In this document: one piece after another, positions 33,401 through 43,660 of the stretch
Numbering within the stretch: position 1 is the first letter of the stretch
Layout: every line of letters begins with the position of its first letter
Assembly: GCA_951812925.1 (NCBI GenBank)
Contig: OX638372.1
Span: 9,949,410-10,013,409, forward strand
Length of the DNA stretch: 64,000 nt
Reading direction: 5' to 3'
From: Calliopum simillimum
Taxonomy: Eukaryota > Arthropoda > Insecta > Diptera > Lauxaniidae
Program-made: the position numbers and the translations under genes
Notes under the pieces: model-generated
What the model was told of the DNA's origin: nothing
What the model saw: the letters and a program-made list of their open reading frames with translations, nothing else
Database searches by the model: none

Positions 33401-34900
33401 AATTTTCAGCATTATTTTTGATTCCTGAAAAAACCAACTTCGCTATTCTGGCACTATATTCGGATTCAGCGACCCCGAAAACATAAAATTCAGGTGGTCT
33501 GATCTTACGCGCATGGTACTTTTTTTTTGTGTGCCTGTGATATTAATCAGCGGCTGGTTTAATTATATATCCAGAGCAGTATAAGTAGTAGATCTACGAG
33601 CTATTGTAGCTTAGCTCGTACTTTCTTTAATATTTGATCCACAGCATATTATTGGTATAACATTATGTCAAGAATTTTACTTAGGAATTTAACAAAATCT
33701 AAGAATGTTAATCTACCTCGATGGATCGATGGAAGAATTTTATATTTCCTAGAAACTCTAATGCGAGTTAGCAGGGAATCTGCATTTCCGAACCAATTCA
33801 ATCATTATATGGTCTATATTTTTGGTTTTCTTCAAGAAAACACAGTCCTTTCAATGTACCATGAAGAATGTGTCATCAGCGTAGGCAATTACTTTGAAAA
33901 CTCCTTTTTCTAATTAAAAGTAGGTACCAGAAGCTAGACCAAAGGTATATTTCTCACAGCTTAGCTAAATCAGCACGAAAGGCTTGCATCTATATTAGCA
34001 TTAGTAAAGACATCCTCTTTAGCTAGAAAGAAATCTATTGTATTTTACTGAGATTGAGGGTTTTTTATATAATACTAACCTTACTTACTCTTCAGATAGG
34101 CATATTGTGCTGAGAATATCATGCTTTGATCAAAGTTTTCCTTTAGAAGATGGTATAGCATCAGTTTTAAAGTTATTTCAAGAAATGATGAACGTAAAAT
34201 GGGCCGAAAGTTATTTGCAAATGTATGCGCGGATTTACCAGCTTTTTTTACAAAACCACTTTGGCTTGCCTACATATGGGTTCGATAAAGGCTTGCTCTC
34301 GACAACTTTTGCATTTTAGGCAAGAAATAACCTTAAGCCCAGGGCGAACTTCATATAAACAAAATGTCCACTTTACTGCTTCATGGAGGATTTTCAAGTT
34401 TTTAGGCAAACTTTTTCGTTGATTTCAAATTGTTTAGGGTTGATGCTGTTAAGATGGAAAAACATGATAGTTTTGAATTTTTTCTTATGAAAATATCATA
34501 TTTTGCCATGTTCTACAGAAGAAATATTCCGCCCTTTGAAAATTACAAAAAACCAATTTATAGAAAAAAAGTCATGACAATTTTCTTAAAAAATTGAAAT
34601 TTTTGTACCGACACGGCCACAAATTTAATTTTGGACCAAAACTTTCTGAGAAGATAATGTTGATCTAGATGTTCTCTAGGAAATAATACGAAAAATTAAT
34701 AGTTTTGAAGCAACGGGCAGTCAAAGCGACTTGCCTCTTTTTAGTCAATTTTTCGACCTTTGATCGAAAACCGGCTGGGTTTTTTCCACTACCGATTCCA
34801 AATTTTTTATTGAGATCTTATTTTTTTGACCACTAATTTCAGGAAATGGACGGGGAGCAAGCAAAAACAGAATTTTGCAAATATGGGCGCTCTAATGGTC
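30400..34900. repeat. repeat-rich spacer between cluster genes 1 and 2
   Basis: AATCGGTAGTGGAAAAAGCT...TTTTCGATCA near 30553 is found inverted at about 34740-34800, with neighbouring TTCTTGCTCCC words. Open frames at 33665-33913 and 34038-34319 have no family I recognise, lack upstream promoters and are not reported as genes. Confidence 0.35.
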
Positions 34901-35526
34901 ATACATATTTTTTTCTAAAAGTATAAATTACTTTACGTAAAGTCAAATGTAGGAAATTTGTAGTAAATATTCCTATATTATTTAACTACATTTAATTTGT
35001 AAATATGACGTTAGGGATCCATCAAATAGTTCATACGTAAGGTAAATTATACTTGAAATTTAGTGTTGATTACTTTAATTTTTCGACTAGCCGAGTGGAG
35101 TAAAAATTATGATGTGTATTTTTCTCCGTGTACAAACGAAAATTTCCCGTAAAAACAATTTAATTCTCATTCAATAACTCTCATTTAAATAAATATTTTT
35201 TCAAACTTTTATTGTTTTACTATACCATGATGCTTAATCTATCCAAAAATATTCTTGCTAATTTTTAAAGTTTATTAATTTCGCTAAAAACTTGCTACAA
35301 AGTCAAAAAATGGAAAGTATGGTAGATTTGGGCTGTCCCGTACAAACGAACTTCTTTTCTTATTAATTACTCCCTGTATTTAACTATTATTAAGAACAAA
35401 TGATTGGTTTTAATAGGTCTACATCACACAAAATAAATGTACTAGATGCTTTTTTTGATATCATTCTGGTTTAAAAGAATTTAAGGTTTAAACTCAAAAA
35501 ATGCGTACGATTTGTCCCGTACCAAC
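32794..35526 (+). repeat. four dispersed GTCCCGTACAAAC motifs
   Basis: Copies at 32794-32806, 32963-32975, 35335-35347 and (one change) 35514-35526. Each pair is spaced 169 or 179 bp, which suggests diverged tandem units rather than chance. Confidence 0.55.
33113..33535. repeat. three modules of about 130 bp in alternating orientation
   Basis: The module (TTTCAGCATTATTTxTGATT, CGCTATTCTG, TCAGCGACCxCGAAAACATA, CAGGTGGTCTGATC, then a T run) is + at 33113-33250, - at about 33273-33400 and + at about 33400-33530. The first two form a hairpin; the third is a direct repeat of the first. Confidence 0.75.
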
Positions 35527-35559
35527 CATGGAATGCTCCAAATTGAATTTTATTTTTAT

Positions 35560-35790
35560 CGGGCAACGTATTTTTTTTTTTGGTTAGAATTTGGTTTCCT
35601 CCTTAAACCATACATTTAACCTTTTCAATTGGATCATTACTTTCTGAGATACCACCCAATGAAGTAAAAAATAGAAAATCTATGTAAAGGAATACATTAA
35701 TTTTGTATGGAGTTGAGAAACCTTTTCTTATGATCCAATTGAAAAAGTTATAGGTATGATTTAAGGACGAAGCTTTTTGTTGCCGTTAGC
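35560..35790. repeat. foldback element
   Basis: GGCAACG...CCTCCTTAAACCATAC...TTTTCAATTGGATCAT (35562-35636) is inverted at about 35728-35788. About 230 bp. Confidence 0.55.
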
Positions 35791-35939
35791 AAAAGAGAAC
35801 TACTCTACTTCCTAGATGTGCGCCATTTGTCTGAAAAACATTTTCTGCACTTTAAATCAAGTATAACTCGGATATCAGACCTGTTACCAGATTCTGAATC
35901 AGCGACCCAGAAATAATTTAAAAAAAGTTATCGAGATCA

Positions 35940-36222
35940 AATTCAGATTTTTGTGTTACACAGTGCTTTTTTCGAATCCAGTATAACTCGTATACTAGGA
36001 TGTTTTTCTTGTTTTCCGCTTGCCTACAAGCTCAACGAATTTGTTCGTAAAATTTCCTAGTGTAATCTGCCACTAATTAAAAACCATTTTTTGAACTAAA
36101 AGAAAAAAATTTTGAATTACACTCAAAAGATTACTTGAAGTCCATCTGAATTTAAGAAAAACATCCTAGTTTACGAGTTATGCGGGATTCGAAAAAATCA
36201 CTGTATAACACAAAAATCTGTG
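35940..36222. repeat. foldback element
   Basis: CAGATTTTTGTGTTACACAG...TCGAATCC...CTAGGATGTTTTTCTT (35941-36010) is inverted at 36154-36220. About 280 bp, non-coding. Confidence 0.6.
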
Positions 36223-36729
36223 GACCCATGGAATAAAGAACCTTTTTATCTAATCGAAATTTTGAAGTTGCAAAAAATCCCTTTCTTTAGCTTAGCTATA
36301 CAAAAACGATCCCATAATGTCACGTCTGGTTTCAAGCGACTTTGCCGATTTCAATATTACTTTTCCTGGAAGAAAGGAGGCGGTTGAATTGAGAATCACG
36401 GCATATAGTTAACGAAATTGCCTTTTATCAAATCTTTCTATTTATGACATGTAATTTTTAAGTCTATAATGTCCTGTCGTTATTACAGTGTAGATTTTGA
36501 TGCTGAGGTTTAAATAACTTGCACTTAAATGTGTTTTGGCAATCTAACCTTTGATTGCCTTCTTATTCTTCTGAAGTCCACATTAGACTCATATCGCCCC
36601 CTGGTAATGGCTTACGCAAATTCATAACACCTCTGGAGTAGCGTTGATTATACTGAAAACGTTATTAAAGATTAAAGAATTAATATTTATCTGCATGTGT
36701 ATTGTATTAGTGAAATCTGGACAGTATCA

Positions 36730-36845
36730 TGATAACCGATAAAATAAAGCGATTAATCAATCATTGGACGGACATAAACCATTAGCAAACTTTAAGTTAC
36801 AGACTATATAAAAAGGCTTTGTTGCTTTAGAAAAAGTATCAGTTC
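36730..36845 (+). promoter_or_regulatory. promoter of cluster gene 2
   Basis: TGATAA 36730-36735, CGATAA 36737-36742, TATATAAAA 36805-36813, initiator TCAGT 36839-36843. The flanks (CATGATAACCGATAAAATAA) align with gene 1. Confidence 0.75.
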
Positions 36846-36875
36846 CATAGTTGAAGTGAATACTTGAAGTTCAAA

Positions 36876-37528
36876 ATGAAATTCGCCGTCTTTGTTTTCA
36901 TCGCCGGGCTATGCCTTGCTACCGTAAATATAAAACCAAATGACGGTTAACATTTATAATAAATTCTTAATAATCAATTTTTTGTTCTCGCAAATAGGCC
37001 AATGTTGTGCCCCTTGAAGATCTCAGCGACGACTATGTTGCAGTTGAAACTCAAGGCATTTTCTCTGGCATCTATGGCGTAACTAAAGGTGCATTAAGAA
37101 CTTTGAAGGGAATAAATTGTGCCATCCAAGCGGCCGTCAAAATGCAACAGGCTGCAGTACAATTTAATACTGATGTCCAAAATTGTGGTGGTATCGTACC
37201 TACACAAATTCAAGCGATAATCACTTCCAGCAATAATGTTATCACTGATGTTAATAACCTAATAAATGTCGACGATACAATCTGCAATAATGCTGACAGT
37301 TCTGAGGCTACTAGTACTAAGACTGGTTGGAATTGTTTCTGGAAGATTCTTAAGCAATTTTTGACTTTGAAAAATGACATTCAAAAAACTATAAAGGCAA
37401 TCAACGCTCTTCCAACTAGTTTCCCAGATACACAAGATTGTTTTTATACAGCCGCTGACACACTACTGAGTACATTGGATAGCTTCCCTAGTTATATGAG
37501 CGCATGCTCCAAATTAACTAGCAATTAA
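36876..37528 (+). CDS. secreted Cys-bearing protein, cluster gene 2
   Basis: Exons 36876-36923 and 36998-37528, 192 residues. The signal peptide MKFAVFVFIAGLCLAT is two codons shorter than in genes 1 and 3, apparently a 6-bp loss at the exon end. The intron is 74 bp, phase 0. The mature part opens ANVVPLEDLSDDY and follows gene 1 closely (GIYGVTKGALRTLKGINC, CGGIVPTQIQA, KNDIQKT), ending CSKLTSN. It has six cysteines: the third cysteine of genes 1 and 4 is Ser here (ITSSNNV). An even six could make three disulphides. Reading frame, splice sites, promoter and poly(A) signal are all intact, so it is probably a working gene of unknown function. Confidence 0.85.
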
Positions 37529-37565
37529 ATATAATTTACTTGTGATGTTTATATTTTCATAATGC

Positions 37566-37571
37566 AATAAA
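37566..37571 (+). terminator. poly(A) signal, cluster gene 2
   Basis: AATAAA 38 bases after the stop, followed by a T run. Confidence 0.7.
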
Positions 37572-38114
37572 AAAACTTTTTTTTTTCGAAAAAATGAATC
37601 AGAAGTAGATGAACTTATCTAACAATTATATTGTAAGCCTAACTGTTTTGCAGACCACAAACTGAAGGCTAACAGATAGATTGCAAAATTCTATTAAAAA
37701 TCACAAAACTGGGTACACTTTTTAAGAAACCTAGTAGATATGATAGACCTACATAGTCGTGTTCATACACGACGAAAAAAAATAGTACTTGCTACTTTAT
37801 TTCTCATAAATTTTACCAGAATTTCAAATCAGAATAGTGACAACTTCACACCGATGTAAGATTTACCTTACTGTTTTAGTCATTTCAGAATGTTTGTTTC
37901 CTAGTAACTTTTATGAAAAAATTGGCGTGATATTTACCTTACTGCATAGTTCAAACAACAGAAAAAAAAAAAAAAAATTAACTGGCGCACAGTGGGGTAT
38001 TTGATACTAAAACACGCTAGTAATTCATCCAGACAATTGAGGGTTATAATAACTTATTTTTTTAGTTAATTATGCATAAAAAAGTAGAAAACTTATGCAG
38101 TTGCATATTATGTA

Positions 38115-39330
38115 GGGGAATGTCGTCAGGGTTGGGCTGCTGTCAGGGTTGGGCCGCTGTCAGGGTTTGGCCACTGCTATTTCTCGTATATGGCATTTGC
38201 TGCCATCTGTGTTATAGCGTCGAATTATTGTTCTCGATGCCAAAAACTTTTTTAAGCATTACCGGGATTGTCAGGAAAAATTTTTTGTGCCTTCGTTTAG
38301 TTTTCGATAGTTCAAAAAATTTTGTAATAGCAGTGAAAAATTACTCGAAACTTAGAAAAGAACAATGCCACCGAAAAAGTAAGCATATATATCCATTAAG
38401 GGGTGAACCATTATCAAGTTCCCAAAGGGAAAATTCGATTCCCTAACCTGTTCAAATTTAGTATTGAACGATCGAAAAACACGCTTGTCGTCAGGGTTGG
38501 GCCACATCAGCTTTTATTTAGAATCAGTAAAATAACATCACTGAATCGGTTTTTCGGAACACAGAACATTAACATTACAGTTTTGGATACCCGCAGAGTT
38601 GACACGAACGGAAAAGTAGCGAGTTCTACGGGCAAGCACGAGAAAGCAACGAGTGAAACGCACGAGGAACTATCGACTTCTATTCAGAGTTCGACTTCTT
38701 CGTCTCATGAGTCCACCCTTTCTACGATTTTGTCATTGGTCGGGCTTCTGCAAGCGGCCACGCCAACAGTGAAATCTAATCGGGGGTGCCGCCCGATGAA
38801 AAGCACGTTCTTAACCTCCCCAGAGAACCGCGAAGAGTAACGTAAATAGCAACATATGCGCGATGCTTCGAAAACGCCTAAACAAGTCTGAATCAAAATA
38901 ATTCAATCGCATGCATTGAATGCAAGCGAGACGTGCACTTGAAGTGCGTCAATCTCTCAAAAAGTTACTATGTATGCCCAAATTGCGATTCAGATTAATG
39001 TTATTATGGAGATTTCTCATCGGCATTTTGTATAATCGAATAAAAAACAATAAAAGGTTTCATACATATTCATTACACACTATTTTAGTACATATTTCAT
39101 CGATATTTGGTGGTGGCCCAACCCTGACTACAATGGCCCAACGCTGACTACTTTTTTTTTTTAGTTTCGTCAATAACTCTTTTTTCCGAAATCGCAGCGA
39201 GTTGTCCTAAAGGTATGTAACGGATAAAGGTCCGCACTTTTGAATAAAACAAATATTTTGGTAGTATTCAAATATATAAAAAAGATACAGAGGAAAGTTA
39301 AAAAGTGGCCCAACCCTGACGACATTCCCC
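38115..39330 (+). mobile_element. pogo-type DNA transposon, internally deleted, TA-flanked
   Basis: Perfect 23-bp inverted ends (GGGGAATGTCGTCAGGGTTG + GGC at 38115-38137; complement 39308-39330) sit between TA dinucleotides (38113-38114, 39331-39332). GTCAGGGTTGGGC words recur just inside both ends (38128, 38144, about 38490, 39115, 39130), a subterminal repeat set. TA duplications and a residual transposase tail fit the pogo group of Tc1/mariner. At 1216 bp it lacks most of a transposase. Confidence 0.75.
38580..38998 (+). pseudogene. pogo-type transposase C-terminal remnant with PHD-like zinc finger
   Basis: Within the pogo element, a less AT-rich stretch encodes a Ser/Thr-rich linker, GCRPMKSTFLTSPENREE, a stop, and then in another frame (38909-38998) CIECKRDVHLKCVNLSKSYY followed by VCPNCDSD and TAA. 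The CxxC...HxxC...CxxC pattern is PHD/treble-clef-like, as found at the C terminus of some insect pogo transposases. The DDE catalytic core is missing, so no active protein is expected. Confidence 0.55.
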
Positions 39331-39474
39331 TAGTGAAATTTTTTTTAATAGCAATACAAAAACGGAAATTGAAAATTGTCATAAAATTTTTAACGCACAA
39401 TTTTGAAGTTTTAAGAATTTCTGTCTTTGGTGATCCCTAGTGAAATTTTTTGAAGAATATTTTTATAGAACATT

Positions 39475-39551
39475 TTAACCCATTTTAACCAAGTTTTTAG
39501 AAAAAAAAAAGGGTCAAGAAGACCCATACAAAACAGGATATAATGGGTTAA
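39475..39551. repeat. 77-bp TTAACCCATT palindromic repeat
   Basis: TTAACCCATT (39475-39484) is the exact complement of AATGGGTTAA (39542-39551). A TTAA at each tip is compatible with a tiny piggyBac-derived element. Confidence 0.4.
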
Positions 39552-41690
39552 GATGCAATAGAAAATTGTTTCTTGTATGATTTTATGATAAACTTATGAA
39601 AAACAGTTTTTCCAAGATGTAGTTTAAGAGTTTTACAGCAGACCGAAATATCGAAAATATGTTTTCTTTCGGTTTTTTATCTAAAACAACAATATATGAA
39701 TGATTTTAAATTCGAGATATAATATTTTTATATACCTTAACTCAAGACACAAAATTTGATATATCGGATGACTCATTCCGAGCGTTTCTCAAAATTGTAA
39801 TAAAATAATGACCTTCAAAAATTCAAAAAAAACTCAGCTTTCTTGACACTCTCTGGCAGATTTTTGCTGGTATGTAGTTGTTTGTCTATGTGTCTGTATT
39901 TAACTTTTAATTTATTTTATGCTCCACTTTCATACATATTGGACATGTCAGTTTGCCTTAAAAAAATTCAAATTTCTCACAGCCGCGCAAAAACCCGCAA
40001 CCCTTATTTTCATAAAAAGTAACTTTAATGTCTACTCTTTATTAAAATAAAAACATTTTTGCTTAAGCACAAAAACCACTTTTGTATTACAAAAAAACCT
40101 GAACTAAAAGGGCCCATCAAAATTTAAGAAGACAAACCAAACAAAGGAAAAAAATGATTGCATTGTTGGTGGCTGCACTTGCTTCTCATGGTTATAGCGA
40201 ATGGAGTTCTCTTACAAAAAGTTTAATAATTCCGAAGGAGCAAAACATGGCACAACCAAATTTTTAACACTTATTATGGACAGCCTATAGTTAACGAAAA
40301 TTACAATAAGATGAAAATCTTGCACAGACTAAAACACTTTAACTCCACTTGAATATTAAAAAACCTTAATTTTTTAACACATACTTAATATATATATATA
40401 TAAAACAAATTTTTTTAAACATTGACTCAAAAAAACTATTATGCAGAAGGAACCACAATTACCTGAAGTTGAAGGTTCTATCAAAACTTTTTCCACAAAA
40501 ACTTTCTTTTTAATAAAAATGTACTTTAAAAAAGCCAAAAAATTCCAATTTTTCACAGCGCGCGAACGAAAGCAAAAAAAGTTGATCTTCAACCGCATAT
40601 AACTTTTTAACTAGTAATATTAGGTCAACAATTTTAATTGTTTGTGACGCAGAATTTAATTATCTTTAAAAAGGTATCAAAAAAGCCGGTATTTCAAACA
40701 CTCTTTTTTAATTAAATGCGTAAAAGCGCATATAATACCCCTTTGTGCGGCGCTGGGGTACGAACCCTGGCCCTTCCGTATGATAGTCAGATACGTATCC
40801 TCTGGGCTGTTTACGCATGTGATGTAGAAGCAAAAAAATGTATATATAAAGAAAATGTCCAAAAATAGAAACTGTTACTAAAATTATAAAAGTCAAAATG
40901 ATTCTATATTCTTATGATATTTACCTTACTCGAGTGGGGTGACAATTATGACACTCATTTTTATGCGTGAAAAAAATAAAGTTATTTTGACTAGAATTAT
41001 AAATTCAAAATGGTCATACATTTTTAAACAATTACAAACTTGATGGATTTTGCTCTTTCGTTTCCTCTCTTTTTTTAAAATATTACACAAATATTCAAAC
41101 AAACATGTCTCGCCAAACAGAATTTGACATTCGAATGCTTACTGCAGCCTTACAAAACATTATTTTGCAAGCGTTTCTAAATTCTGTGGAAGCAAACGCT
41201 TTAGAAGCACTTTCTTAAGAAGCCCTTAGTATTTTTCTGTTTGGCCTACTCTCGAACCTGATGTGGGCATATGCCAATTTTAAATTTTTGGCAAATCGAA
41301 TTTTAAAGTTCTCGACTTGACAAAAGAACTAAGGATAGCCCAGGATTAAAAAGAGATAGGAAGAAATGGATAAAATATTTAGAAACAGAAATAGCGCCAA
41401 ATCTGAACAAGAACTTTATGAAATTCAAAACGATATGCTGACAGAGTTTTTGGGAACTATGTATATACACACGGTGTTAGGCATTTTATTTTTCACTTTA
41501 CAAAAAAAAGTGCTAAAATTTTAACTTCTTATATTTACGTATAAATATATTTATCACAGTAAATATTATAATCATTTTTGATTGAATACATATACCATAA
41601 ATAGAAAAGTGTGTCTCTAAAATAACAACGCAAAGTTTTTAAATATTTAAGTCTTTAGGTAATTAGTGAAATCCGAGCATTTTTATGATA
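39552..41690. other. spacer between cluster genes 2 and 3, one tRNA-like relic
   Basis: AT-rich, with poly-A/T tracts and no convincing coding frame apart from the tRNA-like stretch at 40744-40815. Confidence 0.35.
40744..40815 (-). repeat. tRNA-derived SINE head, tRNA-Arg-like
   Basis: The minus strand reads GCCCAGAGGATACG, TATCTGACTATCATACGGAA, then CCAGGGTTCGTACCCC, which lines up with the D-arm, anticodon arm and T-arm of insect tRNA-Arg-like genes. The T-arm pairs (GGG/CCC) but the acceptor stem does not, and the anticodon stem has a mismatch, so a SINE head or dead tRNA is more likely than a gene. Confidence 0.5.
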
Positions 41691-41695
41691 AGCAT

Positions 41696-41797
41696 ACAAA
41701 AACAAATCGTTCAATCAATTTGGGCTTTAGCCCGAAACAAACTTTAAATTACAGACTATATAAAAAGGCAAAGTTTCTGCAAAAAAAGTATCAGTTC
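41696..41797 (+). promoter_or_regulatory. promoter of cluster gene 3
   Basis: TGATAAG at 41696-41702, TATATAAAA 41757-41765, TCAGT initiator 41791-41795. The second GATA site seen in genes 1 and 2 is lost here (GCATACAAAAA instead of GCGATAAAA). Confidence 0.75.
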
Positions 41798-41827
41798 TGT
41801 AGTTGAAGTGAATACTTGAAGTTAAAA

Positions 41828-42473
41828 ATGAAATTCGCCACCGTTATTTTCGTCGTCGGGCTATGCCTTGCTGCTGTTACCGTAAATACAATACCAAATA
41901 ACGGTTAACATTCACAAACATTTTTTATTAATCAATTTTCATTTTCGACAACAGGCCAATGTTGTACCCATTGAAGACAACAGTGTCGTCTTCGCTGCAG
42001 TGGAAACTCAAAGTGCTTTCTCTGGCATTCTTGCCGTTACAAAAGGAATATTGACAACTTTGAAGGCAATGAATTGTGCCATCCAAGCGGCCGTTCAAGT
42101 ACAACAATCTGCAATACAATTCAATAGCGACGTCAAGAGTTGTGGTGGAATCATACCTACGCAAATCCAAGCAATAATTACTTCCAGCAATAATGTTATC
42201 ACCGATGTTGATAATATTGAAAATGCCGATGAAACTATTTGCAATACTGCAGGTACTGATGGTACAACTAGTTCAAGTTGCTCCTTGAAAATGCTGAATC
42301 AATTTGTGATTTTGAGTAATGACATACAAACAACTTTAACAGCAATCCAAGATCTTCCAGCTACTGGCTCAGCAACAAGTAATTGTTTTGTTACAGCGAC
42401 CACAAAACTCGAGAATACTTTCACTAGCTTCCCTGCCTTTATGAAATCATGTTCCAAATTAACTAGCAATTAA
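41828..42473 (+). CDS. secreted Cys-bearing protein, cluster gene 3
   Basis: Exons 41828-41881 and 41955-42473, 190 residues. The signal peptide MKFATVIFVVGLCLAAVT is followed by ANVVPIEDNSVVF after a 73-bp phase-0 intron. It has six cysteines, with Ser at the third family position as in gene 2. The linker between the fourth and fifth cysteines is different and shorter (AGTDGTTSSSC), and the usual CFWxxLKQF reads CSLKMLNQF. It ends CSKLTSN. Promoter, splice sites and poly(A) signal are intact. The changes in the middle helix make it the most altered of genes 1-3; function unknown. Confidence 0.85.
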
Positions 42474-42509
42474 ATGTAATTTTTTCTGGTGTTACTTATT
42501 CCATAAAGC

Positions 42510-42515
42510 AATAAA
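42510..42515 (+). terminator. poly(A) signal, cluster gene 3
   Basis: AATAAA 37 bases after the stop, with the same AT-rich downstream run as genes 1 and 2. Confidence 0.7.
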
Positions 42516-42879
42516 AAAAAATTTTTTCCTGAATAACGAATTAGAATAGATAATTTTACTGCACACTTAGTTAAGTTCTCTAACCGGAGACTTATGAGGC
42601 GATTTAAGGCTGTTTCGAGATTTAGCTATAAGTCTGGGCGTAAATCACATGATTTACCATATGAAAATAAATTTTGTTCATTTCATTTTTCATTTATTAA
42701 TATTGAACATTATACAATAAGGCATAGCCTTTTATAGTTTATTCTTAGTACAAATCTCTAATATAAATACGAGTAATTAAAAATCTTAATAACTAACTTA
42801 AATTATATAATAGAAAAGGGTAGTTGAAGTAAAATTAACGAAAGGAAAGATAAATAAAAATAGAAAGAGAGAGAGAAAA

Positions 42880-43205
42880 AACTACAAGTTATTAGAATAA
42901 TAAGAAAAAATTGCACGTTTGAAGCTGCTTATTGATCGAATTCATCTTAAATCAATTGGGATTGAATTCCAAAGCCTTATGGTGCTTATGAAAAAGAAGC
43001 GGCTTGAAGTTACAAGATCTTGTTGAGCTACAAAACTGAAGTTTGTTTAACAAGTATGCAGGTGACTGTATATTCATAATATATGCAAAAATATAATATT
43101 TCGAATGTTGAAATATTCCATTAAACTACAGCCTAATATTCCTCTAGCTCTAACCGATATATGATCAAATTGTCTTATACAGTAAACATACCTAGCAGCA
43201 TTGTT
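42880..43205 (-). mobile_element. 3' part of an older LINE (CR1/L2-like), split by the Jockey insertion
   Basis: The minus strand reads AARYVYCIRQFDHISVRARG, then (after stops) TSSRFFFISTIRLWNSIPID and SISSFKRAIF, the usual C-terminal block (S-T-x-R-L-W-N-S-I-P, then S-FKR) of CR1/L2/Jockey-type reverse transcriptase ORFs. It continues the frame left at 46597, on the other side of the inserted element. In-frame stops show decay. Confidence 0.6.
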
Positions 43206-43660
43206 CCCTCAAAAAGTCTTCTAATGACAGTTCAATAATTTACAAGTGTTTTAACTGCACTAAAAAAAAGTATAAGAATATTAATCATAGAGCTGACGAT
43301 CCACGTTGCCCATGTAGAAATGATTATTTAGTAATTCGAGAGAAATCTTTGTCTCGGAATAAGCCAATTACAAATAACACTTATCCCGGTTTTAATATAG
43401 AAAATAATAATTTTCCTCAATTACAATCAAATAAACACACAGTTCATAATCAATCGTCAAAGTCATTTGACTTTTTGTCTAACTCCAACAAAAATTTTTC
43501 TTCTATTTTGAAAAATAAACAAAATGATTCGAACACCGATGACATTTCTAATGATAGATTATTGGAAATATATTTTGAAGCAATTGACGCTCTTGAAAAG
43601 TGTCGAAACAAGTTTGACAAATTAAGAGTACTCGGAATGATGCTCAAAAATGCCTTGTAG
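43206..43660 (+). CDS. Jockey-type ORF1 (gag-like), C-terminal part
   Basis: The open frame enters from the 5' truncation point. It encodes a zinc-knuckle-like stretch KCFNC...NHRADDPRCPC, then a polar linker (FPQLQSNKHTVHNQ) and a short helical end. The last bases overlap the ORF2 start by 11 nt (ATG at 43650, TAG at 43658-43660), a layout common in Jockey elements. The N-terminal RNA-binding part is missing, so the protein is not complete. Confidence 0.65.

Noticed and set aside
33665..34422. Three + strand frames of 65-93 codons between cluster genes 1 and 2
   Set aside because: I see no signal peptide, known motif or splice-linked structure; AT-biased composition is compatible with chance. 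Transcript data could change this.
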